This document shows positions 9,667-19,293 of a stretch of 47,674 nucleotides of DNA, piece after piece; the first letter of the stretch is position 1; every line of letters starts with the position of its first letter. A program made the position numbers and the translations under genes. Source of the stretch: Pseudomonadota bacterium (GTDB lineage: Bacteria > Pseudomonadota > Gammaproteobacteria > Steroidobacterales > SZUA-146); contig JBCCHD010000027.1 in the NCBI GenBank assembly GCA_039028935.1, positions 1 to 47,674 of the forward strand. The letters run 5' to 3'. The notes beneath the pieces were generated by a model. It was not told where the DNA came from. It ran no database searches and was given only the letters and a program-made list of their open reading frames with translations.

Positions 9667-10400
9667 TGCACATAAGACTGGTAATGCTGCTGATTGCGCT
9701 TTTCACCTGCGCTGGCGCGCAGGCTCAGTTTGCCAACTCCTCGTTACCGATTGAGATGGAAGCCGACTCCACCGGTGCGGATGCAAATACCGGTAAGGTC
9801 ACGTTCACGAACATCGCCATCCGACAAGGCCCGCTCTCCATACGCGCAGATCGCGCGGAGTCCTCTGCATTGGGTTTTGACAACAGCACATGGACGTTTC
9901 GCGGCAACGTGACACTCGACGCACCGCAGTCCAATCTCAGTGCCAGCCAAATGACCTTGCGCTTTCGCGAGAAACGGCTGGAGAGCGCCGAGTTCGCGGG
10001 CAGCCCGCTGCGTTACGCCGACAAACTCGATAGCGATACACGCGTGACGGCTCGTCGCGCGGACGTCCGCTTTACGCGCAATGCAGTTGCCTCGGTTGAA
10101 CTCAGCGGCGCGCCGATCGAGCTGAGTCGCGCCGCCGACGAGGACGGTCAGCGCACCGAGGGCAAAGCCGATGCCATTTCCTACGATGCGTCGACCAGCG
10201 ATTTGCGCTTGACGGGCAACGCAGAACTTGGCGAGGGCGCCAACCGCATCACCGGAAATCAGATCACCTACAACCTGATCTCGCGGCAAGTCACCGCGGC
10301 GGCCGATGAACAAGGGGACCGCAAGGTTCACATCACGATCAATCCTTCGACGGGTGACACGACTATCACGTCCGACCAGGACGATTCGGGCACCGAATGA
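9663..10400 (+). CDS. lptA: LPS transport periplasmic protein LptA
   Basis: Periplasmic bridge protein that carries LPS between LptC and the outer-membrane LptDE. It begins with a Sec signal peptide (about 1-20, cleavage near AQAQ) and then the N-terminal LptA/OstA block [10 protein letters not shown]. At 245 residues it is longer than E. coli LptA (185), so it may have extra jellyroll strands or a C-terminal tail (acidic end DQDDSGTE). Two consecutive ATG codons mark the start; the first, at 9663, overlaps the lptC stop. The end overlaps lptB by four bases. Confidence 0.93.
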   Translation: MMHIRLVMLLIALFTCAGAQAQFANSSLPIEMEADSTGADANTGKVTFTNIAIRQGPLSIRADRAESSALGFDNSTWTFRGNVTLDAPQSNLSASQMTLRFREKRLESAEFAGSPLRYADKLDSDTRVTARRADVRFTRNAVASVELSGAPIELSRAADEDGQRTEGKADAISYDASTSDLRLTGNAELGEGANRITGNQITYNLISRQVTAAADEQGDRKVHITINPSTGDTTITSDQDDSGTE

Positions 10401-11122
10401 CAAAATTGCAGGCCACGGATCTTAAGAAGCGCTATCGCTCACGTACTGTCGTGCGCGGCATTTCGATGGAAGTGAATGAAGGTGAAGTGGTGGGCCTTCT
10501 CGGCCCTAATGGCGCGGGCAAAACCACCGCGTTTTACATGATCGTCGGTTTAGTACCGGCCGATGACGGAAAAATTGTGCTCGATGGAAAAGACCTCACG
10601 CGCGCGCCGATGCACAAGCGCGCCCGACTGGGCATTGGCTACCTCCCTCAGGAAGCGTCAATTTTCCGCAAGCTCAGCGTTGAGCAGAATATTTTCTCAA
10701 TCCTTGAAACACGTCGCGGTTTAAGCCGTGCCGATCGCGAGAGAATACTCGAAGAGCTACTTGAGGAACTTAACATAGTCGGTATTCGCGGCAATATCGG
10801 TATGAGTTTGTCTGGCGGTGAACGGCGGCGAGTAGAAATTGCCCGAGCCTTGGCGGCCGAACCGCGATTTATTTTGCTCGACGAGCCGTTTGCCGGGGTT
10901 GACCCGATTTCCGTGCTGGATATTCAGCGCATAATTAGGCAATTGACCGATCGCGGCATCGGCGTCTTGATCACGGATCACAGCGTAAGGGAAACACTGG
11001 GAATTTGCTCAAGGGCGTACATATTAAGCGACGGGAAAGTGATCGCGCAGGGCTCGCCAAACGATGTGTTGGCCAATCAGCAAGTACGCGAAGTGTACTT
11101 GGGAGAGGATTTTCGATTATAA
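10397..11122 (+). CDS. lptB: LPS export ABC transporter ATP-binding protein LptB
   Basis: Cytoplasmic ATPase that powers LPS extraction together with LptF and LptG, which are not in this window. The 241 residues show Walker [10 protein letters not shown] (about 35-43), a Q-loop in YLPQEAS, the signature [15 protein letters not shown], Walker [14 protein letters not shown] and the switch histidine in ITDHSV. Length and C-terminus (VYLGEDFRL) are typical. Last of the tightly overlapping yrbG-kdsDC-lptCAB run. Confidence 0.97.
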   Translation: MTKLQATDLKKRYRSRTVVRGISMEVNEGEVVGLLGPNGAGKTTAFYMIVGLVPADDGKIVLDGKDLTRAPMHKRARLGIGYLPQEASIFRKLSVEQNIFSILETRRGLSRADRERILEELLEELNIVGIRGNIGMSLSGGERRRVEIARALAAEPRFILLDEPFAGVDPISVLDIQRIIRQLTDRGIGVLITDHSVRETLGICSRAYILSDGKVIAQGSPNDVLANQQVREVYLGEDFRL

Positions 11123-11279
11123 ATACAGAGGTTCAATCGAACGTGTACGGACAGGGACACGGTTGCCGTCACCGGGCCGCACTCCCCGCTCGTCAAACCT
11201 CGATTGTCATTCGGAGCGCGCGACACGGCGTGCTAGGCAGCGTCTCGGTTGAGCGCATAGCGATCAGCCACAACAAATC

Positions 11280-12728
11280 ATGAAACCAACGCTTCAATTA
11301 AAAATCGGTCAGTCCTTGACCATGACACCGCAGCTTCAGCAGGCTATCCGACTGCTGCAACTGCCGGTGATGGAGCTCCAAACCCAAATACAAGAAGCGC
11401 TAGAGAGCAATGTCATGCTCGAAGCGGTTGAAGAAGAGCAAACCGTAGAGGTCAAGGCGCTCGAGGCGCCGGACAAACCCGCTGAGCCAGAGAACGATGG
11501 CGACACACAGGTTGCGGAGGCCACATACGAAGAAACCTGGGACAAGCAAATTACCGCGGCCGAGCCCAACTACAACAGCGCGGGCGGCGAGCCACCCATA
11601 CAACAAGACTTTGTTGACCACTCGGGTCAAACCCTGCAAGAGCATTTATTGTGGCAGCTGGAGCTCGAAAAGTTTGATGCGTTTGAAGCCGCCATTGGGC
11701 GCGCCATCATCGACGCCATCAATGAAGACGGGTATCTCATCGACGACTTGAACACCATCATTGACACACTGGCGGTTGCACGCGATGGCGGAGCTGTACA
11801 CGCGACCGAAGCCGATCTTGAGCGGGTGCTGAAAAAAATTCAGCGACTTGATCCCGCCGGCGTTGCCGCACGCAGTCTCGCCGAATGTCTCGACTTACAG
11901 CTGCAACAACTCAGCGACGACACGGACGAACGCGAACTCGCCCGCGAACTGGTGGCCAACCATTTGGAACTGCTCGCCGAGCGCCAGTTCGCCGCGTTGC
12001 GCCGTCGCCTCAAGGTGGACGAAGAGTCGCTGGAAATTGCTGCCGCACTCGTGCGCAGCCTGCACCCGCGCCCCGGCTCCACGGTGAACACCGTACCGCC
12101 CGCGTATATCGTGCCGGATGTCCATGTTAAGAAACAGGACGGTCGTTGGATCATCGAACTCAATTCAGGCACCACGCCCTCACTGCGCGTGAATCAAATC
12201 TACGCCAGCCAACTCGCCCGTGGCGCCGAACACAGTACATTGCGTAGTCAGCTGCAAGAAGCACGCTGGCTGGTGCGCAGTCTTGAAATTCGCAATGAGA
12301 CGTTGTTTCGTGTCGCCAGCTGCATTGTCGCAAGGCAACAAGGTTTTCTAGAGGATGGGGACGAGGCAATGTCGCCCATGATTCTACGCGACGTCGCAGA
12401 AGAACTCGACATGCACGAATCGACTATTTCGCGCGTAACGACCAATAAATACATGCGCACACCCCGCGGAATCTTTGAGTTTCGCTACTTTTTCTCGAGC
12501 CATATTGGCACCGCCGACGGGAATGAACTATCGTCAGTAGCCATACGGGCAAAAATTCGCAAGCTAATCAATGAAGAGGAGGCCAAGAAACCGCTGAGCG
12601 ACAGCAAGATTGCCAAGACCCTTCAGGACGCCGGCATCAACGTCGCCAGACGGACAATCGCAAAGTATAGGGAATCAATGAACATACCAGCGTCTAGCGA
12701 ACGCAAGAAACTTGCTTTGCTGCGCTGA
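11280..12728 (+). CDS. rpoN: RNA polymerase sigma-54 factor
   Basis: Alternative sigma factor that recognises -24/-12 promoters and needs enhancer-binding ATPases. The 482-residue protein has the glutamine-rich activator-interacting region I (MKPTLQLKIGQSLTMTPQLQ), an acidic region II, the core-binding and DNA-binding regions including the helix-turn-helix around HESTISRVTTNKY, and the RpoN box ARRTIAKYRE near the C-terminus. It follows lptB after 157 bases, the same order as in E. coli. No strong Shine-Dalgarno is seen before ATG 11280, but the start is fixed by region I homology. Confidence 0.98.
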   Translation: MKPTLQLKIGQSLTMTPQLQQAIRLLQLPVMELQTQIQEALESNVMLEAVEEEQTVEVKALEAPDKPAEPENDGDTQVAEATYEETWDKQITAAEPNYNSAGGEPPIQQDFVDHSGQTLQEHLLWQLELEKFDAFEAAIGRAIIDAINEDGYLIDDLNTIIDTLAVARDGGAVHATEADLERVLKKIQRLDPAGVAARSLAECLDLQLQQLSDDTDERELARELVANHLELLAERQFAALRRRLKVDEESLEIAAALVRSLHPRPGSTVNTVPPAYIVPDVHVKKQDGRWIIELNSGTTPSLRVNQIYASQLARGAEHSTLRSQLQEARWLVRSLEIRNETLFRVASCIVARQQGFLEDGDEAMSPMILRDVAEELDMHESTISRVTTNKYMRTPRGIFEFRYFFSSHIGTADGNELSSVAIRAKIRKLINEEEAKKPLSDSKIAKTLQDAGINVARRTIAKYRESMNIPASSERKKLALLR

Positions 12729-12746
12729 GGCAAATAGGAGTCATCA

Positions 12747-13067
12747 ATGCAAATTACAGTAACTGGTCACCACGTAGACGTTACCGCTGCCCTTCGATCG
12801 AGTGTCGAGGATAAAATGGAGCGCCTTGAACGACATTTTGATATGGTCACCGACGCGCACGTTATTCTGACGGTAGAAAAATTGCGCCACAAGGCCGAAG
12901 CCAAAGTGCAGTATCGGGGTGGAACGATCTACGCAGATTCGGTTGAACAGGATATGTATGCTGCCATCGATAGTCTGGTCGACAAACTCGATCGACGAGT
13001 GAAAAAATCCAAAGAAAAAATCACCAATCACCATGCAAGGGAAGCAAGAAAATCCAATTACTCATGA
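12747..13067 (+). CDS. hpf: Ribosome hibernation promoting factor (short HPF / RaiA family)
   Basis: Small basic protein (106 residues) that binds the 30S subunit and promotes inactive 100S ribosome dimers in stationary phase. It begins MQITVTGHHVDVT, contains AEAKVQYRGGTIYADS and ends in a lysine-rich tail, all typical of short HPF. AGGAG sits seven bases before ATG 12747. Position directly after rpoN is conserved. Its last 35 bases overlap the assigned start of ptsN. Confidence 0.95.
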   Translation: MQITVTGHHVDVTAALRSSVEDKMERLERHFDMVTDAHVILTVEKLRHKAEAKVQYRGGTIYADSVEQDMYAAIDSLVDKLDRRVKKSKEKITNHHAREARKSNYS

Positions 13068-13569
13068 CGAGCCCGAGGGCACGTCAGACTCTCACTTGGC
13101 CAGCGTTACGACGCTGGCCAATCTGATTTCACCAGAGCGAGTTTTGTGCAATGTCACGGCGCGCTCGAAAAAACACTGCCTCGAAATCATTGCCCGCCTA
13201 CTGACCAACGATCAGGACAGCCTGACGGAGTCCGAGGTCTTCGACACCATCTATCAACGCGAGAAGCTGGGTAGCACCGGCCTTGGAGAGGGATTCGCGT
13301 TGCCGCATGGGCGTGTTGAAGACCTCGAAGAAAGTGTCGGCGCCTTTCTTATGCTCACCGAACCTGTCGACTTTGACCTCGAAGGCGGCGAAGGTGTCGA
13401 TATGATATTTGCCCTGGCGGTACCGACCGACAGCGCCGAGGAACATCTTAAAGATCTGTCGTCAATTGCACAGTTGCTGGCCAATACGGACGTGCGCGGC
13501 AAAGTCAGTCACTTGGTGAGCAGCATTGATATTCACGATGCGCTGATCGAACTATCGGCCAACACTTAA
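13033..13569 (+). CDS. ptsN: PTS IIA-like nitrogen regulatory protein
   Basis: EIIA-Ntr, the phosphoryl acceptor at the end of the nitrogen-related PTS; in enterics it regulates K+ transport and sensor kinases. The phosphorylation-site histidine is in GFALPHGRVED. The family core starts near LANLISPERVLCNV (about residue 30). The only in-frame ATG before the core is 13033, inside hpf, giving 178 residues; family members usually have about 155-165, so translation may instead start at a later TTG around 13097. Two bases separate the stop from rapZ. Confidence 0.95.
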   Translation: MQGKQENPITHDEPEGTSDSHLASVTTLANLISPERVLCNVTARSKKHCLEIIARLLTNDQDSLTESEVFDTIYQREKLGSTGLGEGFALPHGRVEDLEESVGAFLMLTEPVDFDLEGGEGVDMIFALAVPTDSAEEHLKDLSSIAQLLANTDVRGKVSHLVSSIDIHDALIELSANT

Positions 13570-13570
13570 T

Positions 13571-14434
13571 ATGTCGCAGCTTATTTTCGTCAGTGGATTA
13601 TCAGGTTCGGGAAAAACCGTCGCTCTCCATATGCTTGAAGACCTCGGCTTCTATTGCATCGACAACATTCCGGCCGGCCTTCTTCAAACCTTCGTCAAGC
13701 ACACGATCGATGCTGATGACCCCGTGTTCGCCAAAACAGCTGTCGGCATTGACGCTCGCAATCGCGCCGCGGACATCGCCCGCGTGCCCGACCTATTCGC
13801 CAGACTGCGCGAACTCAATATCGAACACAAAGTGATTTTTCTACACGCCGGTGAAAGTGAATTACTGACTCGCTACAGTGAAACACGACGCAAACACCCG
13901 CTTAGTCGCGGGGGTATTGGTCTTCGCGAGGCGTTGATCACCGAGCGAGAGCTCCTCGACCCAATCAGTCGTGAGGCCCATCACATTATCGACACAAGCG
14001 GCCTGAGCGTGCACGACTTGCGAGAAATCGTACGCTCTCGTGTTGCGCTGGAAGCCTCATCAAAACTCACGTTGCAAATCGGTTCGTTCGGCTTTAAAAA
14101 CGGCGTACCCTCCGATGCCGATTTTGTTTTTGATGTTCGCTTCTTACCCAATCCGTACTGGGATAAAAAACTACGCGCCTACAATGGCCGCGACAAACCG
14201 GTGATCGACTACCTAAAATCCCAAGACAAAGTCGCCGCGCGAGTTAACGACATCATCGACCTTCTCGAAAAGTGGCTGCCCGACTTTGAAGCCAACAACC
14301 GCAGCTATCTGACGATTGCCATCGGGTGCACCGGCGGTCAGCACCGGTCGGTTTATGTGGCCGATCAACTCACCGAGCATTTTTCCAAAACCTATCAGCG
14401 GGTAAGCTGCCGGCATTCGGCCCTGAGTACCTAG
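13571..14434 (+). CDS. rapZ: RNase adapter protein RapZ
   Basis: Nucleotide-binding adapter; in E. coli it directs RNase E to the small RNA GlmZ and so tunes glucosamine-6-phosphate synthase. The 287 residues have an N-terminal Walker A GLSGSGKTVALHML (about 8-21), a Walker B-like IFLHA region and the conserved C-terminal AIGCTGGQHRSVY. Length is standard. Whether GlmZ exists in this organism cannot be seen here; the C-terminal domain is conserved enough that some RNA or partner binding is likely. Confidence 0.96.
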   Translation: MSQLIFVSGLSGSGKTVALHMLEDLGFYCIDNIPAGLLQTFVKHTIDADDPVFAKTAVGIDARNRAADIARVPDLFARLRELNIEHKVIFLHAGESELLTRYSETRRKHPLSRGGIGLREALITERELLDPISREAHHIIDTSGLSVHDLREIVRSRVALEASSKLTLQIGSFGFKNGVPSDADFVFDVRFLPNPYWDKKLRAYNGRDKPVIDYLKSQDKVAARVNDIIDLLEKWLPDFEANNRSYLTIAIGCTGGQHRSVYVADQLTEHFSKTYQRVSCRHSALST

Positions 14435-14494
14435 CCGTATCCAACCCTCATCGGCAGGCCCCCACGCAACTCGGCGCGCACGCGGCAGACCGTT

Positions 14495-14500
14495 TATACT
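14495..14500 (+). promoter_or_regulatory. Possible -10 element upstream of the HPr gene
   Basis: TATACT (5 of 6 matches) lies 33 bases before the npr start, in the only sizeable gap of the ptsN-EI run. No good -35 hexamer is present at 16-18 bases, so this is a weak candidate for a separate promoter of npr-ptsI-mgtE. Confidence 0.25.
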
Positions 14501-14533
14501 GTCAAGCGCGTTCAAGAAAGAGGCGAATTCGCC

Positions 14534-14815
14534 ATGAAGGAACTCATTGTCAGAGTGTGTAACGATCGCGGTCTCCACGCGAGACCGTCTGCGCAGTTTT
14601 CGTCGGTGGCCAAGAAGTTTGACTGCCGCGTAACGGTCACCGCATCCGATCGTAGCGCTGACGGAAAAAGTATCATGGGCCTTCTCACACTCGCCGCTAC
14701 TCAAAATAGCCGGCTGGTCATCTGCCTGGTGGGCCCGCAAGCCGCCGAAGCCGCTGAGGCGTTGCTCGAGCAATGTAGCGATACGATTTGTCTTGACGCG
14801 AAGAGCGACTCATGA
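14534..14815 (+). CDS. ptsO: HPr-family phosphocarrier protein (NPr-like)
   Basis: Phosphocarrier between Enzyme I and EIIA. The 93-residue protein has the active-site His15 in RGLHARPSAQF and Ser46 in the DGKSIMGLLTLAA block, the position of the regulatory serine phosphorylated by HPr kinase in other bacteria; no hprK is visible in this window. AGAGG precedes the ATG, and the 12-bp palindrome GGCGAATTCGCC fills the gap between them. The stop overlaps the Enzyme I start by four bases. Whether it acts as HPr or NPr depends on its partners. Confidence 0.93.
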   Translation: MKELIVRVCNDRGLHARPSAQFSSVAKKFDCRVTVTASDRSADGKSIMGLLTLAATQNSRLVICLVGPQAAEAAEALLEQCSDTICLDAKSDS

Positions 14816-16548
14816 CGCTGCTGATGAATGGCACGGGCGTCAGTCGCGGCATCGCCATCGGCCCGGTTAGGCTTCTGCATGAAATACAGCCTCAGGCGCG
14901 CCGCAAGAAGATCCTCGCCAGTCAAAAGCGCGCCGAACTGAATCGGTTTCGCAAAGCGCTGAGCCGTTCTGAGGAGGAACTCAGCACGGCCAAAGAGCAG
15001 CTGCCAACGAGCGGTAGTGGCACAGTCATCAGTATTCTCGATAGCAATATCGCCATGCTTCACGATCCGGCCCTCGTTGAACCCATCGAAAATTACATTT
15101 CGGAACATCTTTATTCGTGTGAGTGGGCGCTCGCCGTGCAACGCGATGAGTTGTTTCAGATGTTCGATGCGATCACTGATCCGTACTTGCGCCAGCGATC
15201 GCTCGACGTTGAAGAAACCATCGCACGGCTTCTAAAACACCTTAAACGGCGGCCCGCCAAACAAAAGAAGACCACACAGTCGCCCCAAAAATTTGTGCTC
15301 GTGAGTAAAAACCTGGCTCCTTCCGATCTTATTCAGCAGCAACATGCGGGCCTGATTGGCGCGGTAACCCAAGGCGGCAGCCAGTTGTCGCACACAACGA
15401 TCATCGCCAAGAGCCTCAATATTCCGTTAATCGTTCACGCCCGACACGCTATGACGTTGCTCGATGAAAGCGACAAACTGATTATTGACGGCGCCCAGGG
15501 CACCGTGATCGTCAACGCCGACGCCGCCACCACCCGCAGCTTTAAGTCTCAGCAGTCATCCGCACGGAAAGCGCGCAAGCAGCTCGATTCGCTGAAGGCC
15601 CGCGCAACACGCACGCGAGACAAGCAGCAAGCGCATGTGCTGGCCAACTGCAGTGAACCGGCCGACATATCCAAAGCAAAGCGCCTGGGCACCGAGGGCG
15701 TCGGTTTGTACCGAACCGAGTCGCTGTATCTTAATCGCGATGAGTTGCCCGACGAGACCGAGCACTTCAAGCTATACAGAAAACTCATCACCAAGCTCAA
15801 GGGCGATCCGCTCGTCGTCCGCACGATGGACGTGTGGTCCAGTCGCCGCGCACCGGGGCTCGAACAGCACGTACCCATGTCCCGTCAACCCGCGCTCGGA
15901 CTGCGCGCCATTCGCTTATGTCTGCGGCATCCAGAACTCTTCTTACCTCAGCTCCGTGCACTGCTTCGTGCCGCCCATTACGGGCCGTTATCGATGCTTG
16001 TGCCCATGGTTGCCAATGTGCAGGAAGTGCGCGATTTGCTGCAGATGGTCGATGTGACCAAGGCACACCTACAGCGCCAGCGCTTCGCGTATAACCCCAA
16101 CATGCCGATTGGTGTGATGGTGGAGGTGCCGTCCGCAGCCATCTCGGCTCGGTTGATTGCGCCCCTGGTTGATTTCATGGCGATTGGCAGCAACGACCTG
16201 ACGCAGTACACATTGGCTATGGACCGAGATGATGAAAACGTTCAGCCGCTGCTCGATCCGCTTAACCCAGCGATTCTTCACCTTATTCGCGAAACCGTAA
16301 AGGCGTGCGATCAACACGACGTACCCGTATCGCTGTGCGGCGAGATGGCAGGCGATCCGCTTTATACACGCTTACTGCTCGGACTGGGTTTGCGTCAATT
16401 TAGCATGCACCCGTCGAGCGCTTTGGAGGTGAAACGACAAATCATTTCCACCGACGTCGGCAAGATCGAGAAAATTGCGCGGGCCATGATCCGCGCTAAC
16501 TCACCCTTACGATCGCAACGCTTGCTCGAACGCATCAACTCAGTGTAA
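14812..16548 (+). CDS. ptsI: PEP-protein phosphotransferase (Enzyme I), GAF-less
   Basis: Autophosphorylates from PEP and passes phosphate to HPr. At 578 residues it has the classical EI layout: an HPr-binding and swivelling N-terminal half with phosphorylation-site His194 in GGSQLSHTTIIAKS, then a PEP-binding TIM barrel with GVGLYRTESLYL, MPIGVMVEVPSA, the block around IGSNDLTQYTLAMDRDD, and the catalytic Cys in LCGEMAGDP. It lacks the N-terminal GAF domain of the nitrogen PTS enzyme PtsP (about 750 residues), although it sits next to ptsN and npr. No permease is encoded here, so a regulatory phosphorelay is the simplest reading. Confidence 0.94.
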   Translation: MTLLMNGTGVSRGIAIGPVRLLHEIQPQARRKKILASQKRAELNRFRKALSRSEEELSTAKEQLPTSGSGTVISILDSNIAMLHDPALVEPIENYISEHLYSCEWALAVQRDELFQMFDAITDPYLRQRSLDVEETIARLLKHLKRRPAKQKKTTQSPQKFVLVSKNLAPSDLIQQQHAGLIGAVTQGGSQLSHTTIIAKSLNIPLIVHARHAMTLLDESDKLIIDGAQGTVIVNADAATTRSFKSQQSSARKARKQLDSLKARATRTRDKQQAHVLANCSEPADISKAKRLGTEGVGLYRTESLYLNRDELPDETEHFKLYRKLITKLKGDPLVVRTMDVWSSRRAPGLEQHVPMSRQPALGLRAIRLCLRHPELFLPQLRALLRAAHYGPLSMLVPMVANVQEVRDLLQMVDVTKAHLQRQRFAYNPNMPIGVMVEVPSAAISARLIAPLVDFMAIGSNDLTQYTLAMDRDDENVQPLLDPLNPAILHLIRETVKACDQHDVPVSLCGEMAGDPLYTRLLLGLGLRQFSMHPSSALEVKRQIISTDVGKIEKIARAMIRANSPLRSQRLLERINSV

Positions 16549-16564
16549 TCCCGCAAAGGCGACT

Positions 16565-17950
16565 TTGTTGGACATAGGGGCTAAACTTGCCGCTGTGAAC
16601 ACCGAAACCACTCAGCATCAACCGACTCGCCTTGAAACGTTGCGTTCTGCGCTGCAAAGCGGTGCACTGCGGCCAATCCAAGGCCTACTACAAAGTCTGC
16701 ACCCAGCCGAAATCGCGCATTTGCTCGAAGCGCTACCCGTCGATGAGCGCAATATTGTTTGGGGACTCATGGATCCCGATGATGAAGGGGAAACGCTGCT
16801 TCACGTCAATGATGAAGTGCGGATCAAACTCATTGACGGCATGGAAGACACCGAGTTGCTGGCGGCTGTTGACGGCATGGAGGTCGACGACCTGGCGGAT
16901 CTGCTTGGCGATTTACCTGAGGCGATCACACAAGGTGTGCTCAAAGCGATGGATTCGCAGAATCGCGCGCGCCTGCGCGAAGTTCTCAGCTATCCGGAGG
17001 ATGTCGCCGGTGGCCTGATGAACATCGACACCATCACCATCCGTCCCGATGTCACACTGGAAGTCGTGTGGCGCTATCTTCGTGCACTCGATAACGTTCC
17101 AGACACCACCGACACGCTGTTTGTTGTCAATCGTTACGGCAAATACCTTGGCCTGGTGTACGTGACGCGACTGCTAACTCACGATGCGTCAGTTACCGTG
17201 GCGGATATCATGGATACGAGCATCGAAGGCATCGAGGCCGAAACTGACGCCCACGTTGTGGTCGACATTTTTGAGAAGCGCGACCTGGTGTCCGCCCCGG
17301 TGGTGGATGCGGAATCACGCCTTCTGGGCCGCATTACCATCGACGATGTCGTGGATGTTCTGCGTGAAGAGGCCGAGCACTCACTGATGAGCATGGCCGG
17401 CCTCGACGAAACCGAAGATATGTTCGCGCCAGTGGCCACCAGCGCGCGTCGTCGCGCCATCTGGCTTGGTGTTAATCTTGCGACCGCGTTTATCGCCGCG
17501 TCCGTGGTCGGTGTATTCGACGCGACCATCGAAAAGGTCGTGGCGCTCGCGGTGCTGATGCCGGTTGTCGCCAGCATGGGTGGCGTGGCGGGTATGCAAA
17601 CGTTGACGCTGGTGATCCGCGGCATGGCGCTGGGCCAAATCGAGCGATCAAACGCACGCTGGATGCTGCTTAAAGAAATTTCCATCGGCACATTGAACGG
17701 CTTTGCATGGGCGATTGTGGTCTCGCTGGTCACCGTGCTGTGGTGGGGCACCTGGGACATCGCCGCTGTGATCGCTGGCGCCATGATCATCAATCTGTTG
17801 ATCGCCGCGGCGGCCGGTGTATTGGTTCCTCTGATTCTAAAACGCCTAAATATTGATCCGGCGCTCGCGGGCAGCGTGGTGCTGACCACGGTAACCGACG
17901 TGGTCGGCTTTGCCGCTTTTTTAGGGCTTGGCGCGCTGTTTCTCACCTAA
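16565..17950 (+). CDS. mgtE: Magnesium transporter MgtE
   Basis: Mg2+ channel/transporter with a cytoplasmic Mg2+ sensor. It has an N-terminal helical domain rich in acidic pairs (about 30-135), a tandem CBS pair (about 140-265) and five C-terminal membrane helices including the pore segment around VASMGGVAGMQTLT. The longest frame begins at TTG 16565 (461 residues); an in-frame GTG at 16595 is a reasonable alternative, and neither has a perfect ribosome-binding site. It follows Enzyme I by 16 bases on the same strand, an association I recall from xanthomonads and relatives. Confidence 0.93.
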   Translation: MLDIGAKLAAVNTETTQHQPTRLETLRSALQSGALRPIQGLLQSLHPAEIAHLLEALPVDERNIVWGLMDPDDEGETLLHVNDEVRIKLIDGMEDTELLAAVDGMEVDDLADLLGDLPEAITQGVLKAMDSQNRARLREVLSYPEDVAGGLMNIDTITIRPDVTLEVVWRYLRALDNVPDTTDTLFVVNRYGKYLGLVYVTRLLTHDASVTVADIMDTSIEGIEAETDAHVVVDIFEKRDLVSAPVVDAESRLLGRITIDDVVDVLREEAEHSLMSMAGLDETEDMFAPVATSARRRAIWLGVNLATAFIAASVVGVFDATIEKVVALAVLMPVVASMGGVAGMQTLTLVIRGMALGQIERSNARWMLLKEISIGTLNGFAWAIVVSLVTVLWWGTWDIAAVIAGAMIINLLIAAAAGVLVPLILKRLNIDPALAGSVVLTTVTDVVGFAAFLGLGALFLT

Positions 17951-18055
17951 ACACGACCCGACCGACGCGATTCACTCGCGGCCGTCGACACTAGTCAACC
18001 GATTGCGTGTGATGCGCGCGAGAACCGGGCCGGCAACGCCTCGCTCACCGTTGGG

Positions 18056-19231
18056 TTACATCAGTGACTCACGAATATGGCGAGGCCCATCTAGCGCGGG
18101 CACCTCGTCGCCCTGCAAAAACGGCAATAAGCGATCTTTTCGCAACATCGCATCATGGTAACCAAGATCGATTAATTCTTGGCAGTACGTCTGCTCAAAC
18201 AGCAAATAGCTGATGAGGGGACGACCGCCTGAGTTGTAGGCGCCAATACCGCGCAGAAGCGCTTTGACCGGTCGCGGAAACTGTTGTTTGTGGCGGTGCG
18301 CGATTTCGCGAATATCCTTACTGGGAACGATAATATGGATGTCGACAATATCGAAATTGGTTTCCGCACCCGCCTCAATGAGACGATTAATGCGCGTCAG
18401 CCGCTCAAGATCGGCATAGAGTCCATCGAGAAAAATGGTGTCGAGAATGTACCCCGCTATATGCCCAAAGGACGGTGGATGGCCGTCGAACACCGCCGGG
18501 TTTGGCTGCCGCATGGTCTGCTCGTCACGCGTGCCGATCACTAGCAGGCGGTTAGCGCCAAGATGAATCGCTGGACTGAGTGGCGCCGCCTCACGCAAAG
18601 CACCATCGCCAAAGTACTCCTCACCAATTTTGACGGGCGGAAACACGAAGGGAACAGCCACAGACGCCATGAGATGATCAAGCGTCAAATCCGTCGCCAC
18701 CCCGGCCCGTCGCGCCCGCTCCCAAGCGAGCGACGCCTCGCCCATAAAAAACGACAAGGCCTTAGCCTGCGAGTAGCCAGACGCGGTGATCGCGACCGCA
18801 TCGAGTGCCCCCTGATCGATGGCACGCTGCACACGATCGAATTGGATGTATTTGGCTAACAGATCACGCAGCGGCGCGTTATCGAGCAAGAAATGCGGAT
18901 TGCGCGGTCCAAGGCCCCCGAGCGTGAGCGCCGCCAGCCAGGTGGCACCGGTTTTGGCCACGTATCGGGCGTCGGACCGGTATACCTGCGCGCAATGAAA
19001 GTTGCCCCAAACCTCAACCAGATCGTCAATACCGGCATGAAAATTCAGGGCGTTATTGGCTACGACGGTCGCGTTGATCGCCCCGGCCGATGTGCCACTC
19101 ACAACGGGAAACGGGTTGCTGTCCCCCGGCAACATGTCTGACACGGCTTTGAGAACGCCCGCTTGATAGGCGCCGCGAGCGCCGCCACCGGGCAACACCA
19201 GGCCAATTTTGGTTTCGTCACGTTCGCGCAT
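18056..19231 (-). CDS. Patatin-like phospholipase / lipid acyl hydrolase (RssA-like)
   Basis: Serine hydrolase with a Ser-Asp dyad. The 391-residue protein has the oxyanion loop PGGGARGAYQAG (about 14-25), the nucleophile elbow GTSAG with Ser48, and the dyad aspartate Asp209 in YFGDGALRE. No signal peptide or membrane helix is seen, so it is probably cytoplasmic. The C-terminal 130 residues resemble the extension of bacterial patatins of the RssA/YchK type. Its start lies two bases from the next annotated strand region and is divergent from the peroxiredoxin. Substrate unknown. Confidence 0.88.
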   Translation of the reverse strand: MRERDETKIGLVLPGGGARGAYQAGVLKAVSDMLPGDSNPFPVVSGTSAGAINATVVANNALNFHAGIDDLVEVWGNFHCAQVYRSDARYVAKTGATWLAALTLGGLGPRNPHFLLDNAPLRDLLAKYIQFDRVQRAIDQGALDAVAITASGYSQAKALSFFMGEASLAWERARRAGVATDLTLDHLMASVAVPFVFPPVKIGEEYFGDGALREAAPLSPAIHLGANRLLVIGTRDEQTMRQPNPAVFDGHPPSFGHIAGYILDTIFLDGLYADLERLTRINRLIEAGAETNFDIVDIHIIVPSKDIREIAHRHKQQFPRPVKALLRGIGAYNSGGRPLISYLLFEQTYCQELIDLGYHDAMLRKDRLLPFLQGDEVPALDGPRHIRESLM

Positions 19232-19293
19232 GTTTGATCTTTGCTCTCACAGAGGCAACAATTAAGCGGTTCAACCAACAAGAGATAGAATAC

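Noticed and set aside
15834-16094. Open frames within the Enzyme I gene on both strands
   Set aside because: They are antisense or out-of-frame shadows in a GC-biased gene whose own frame has full family homology.
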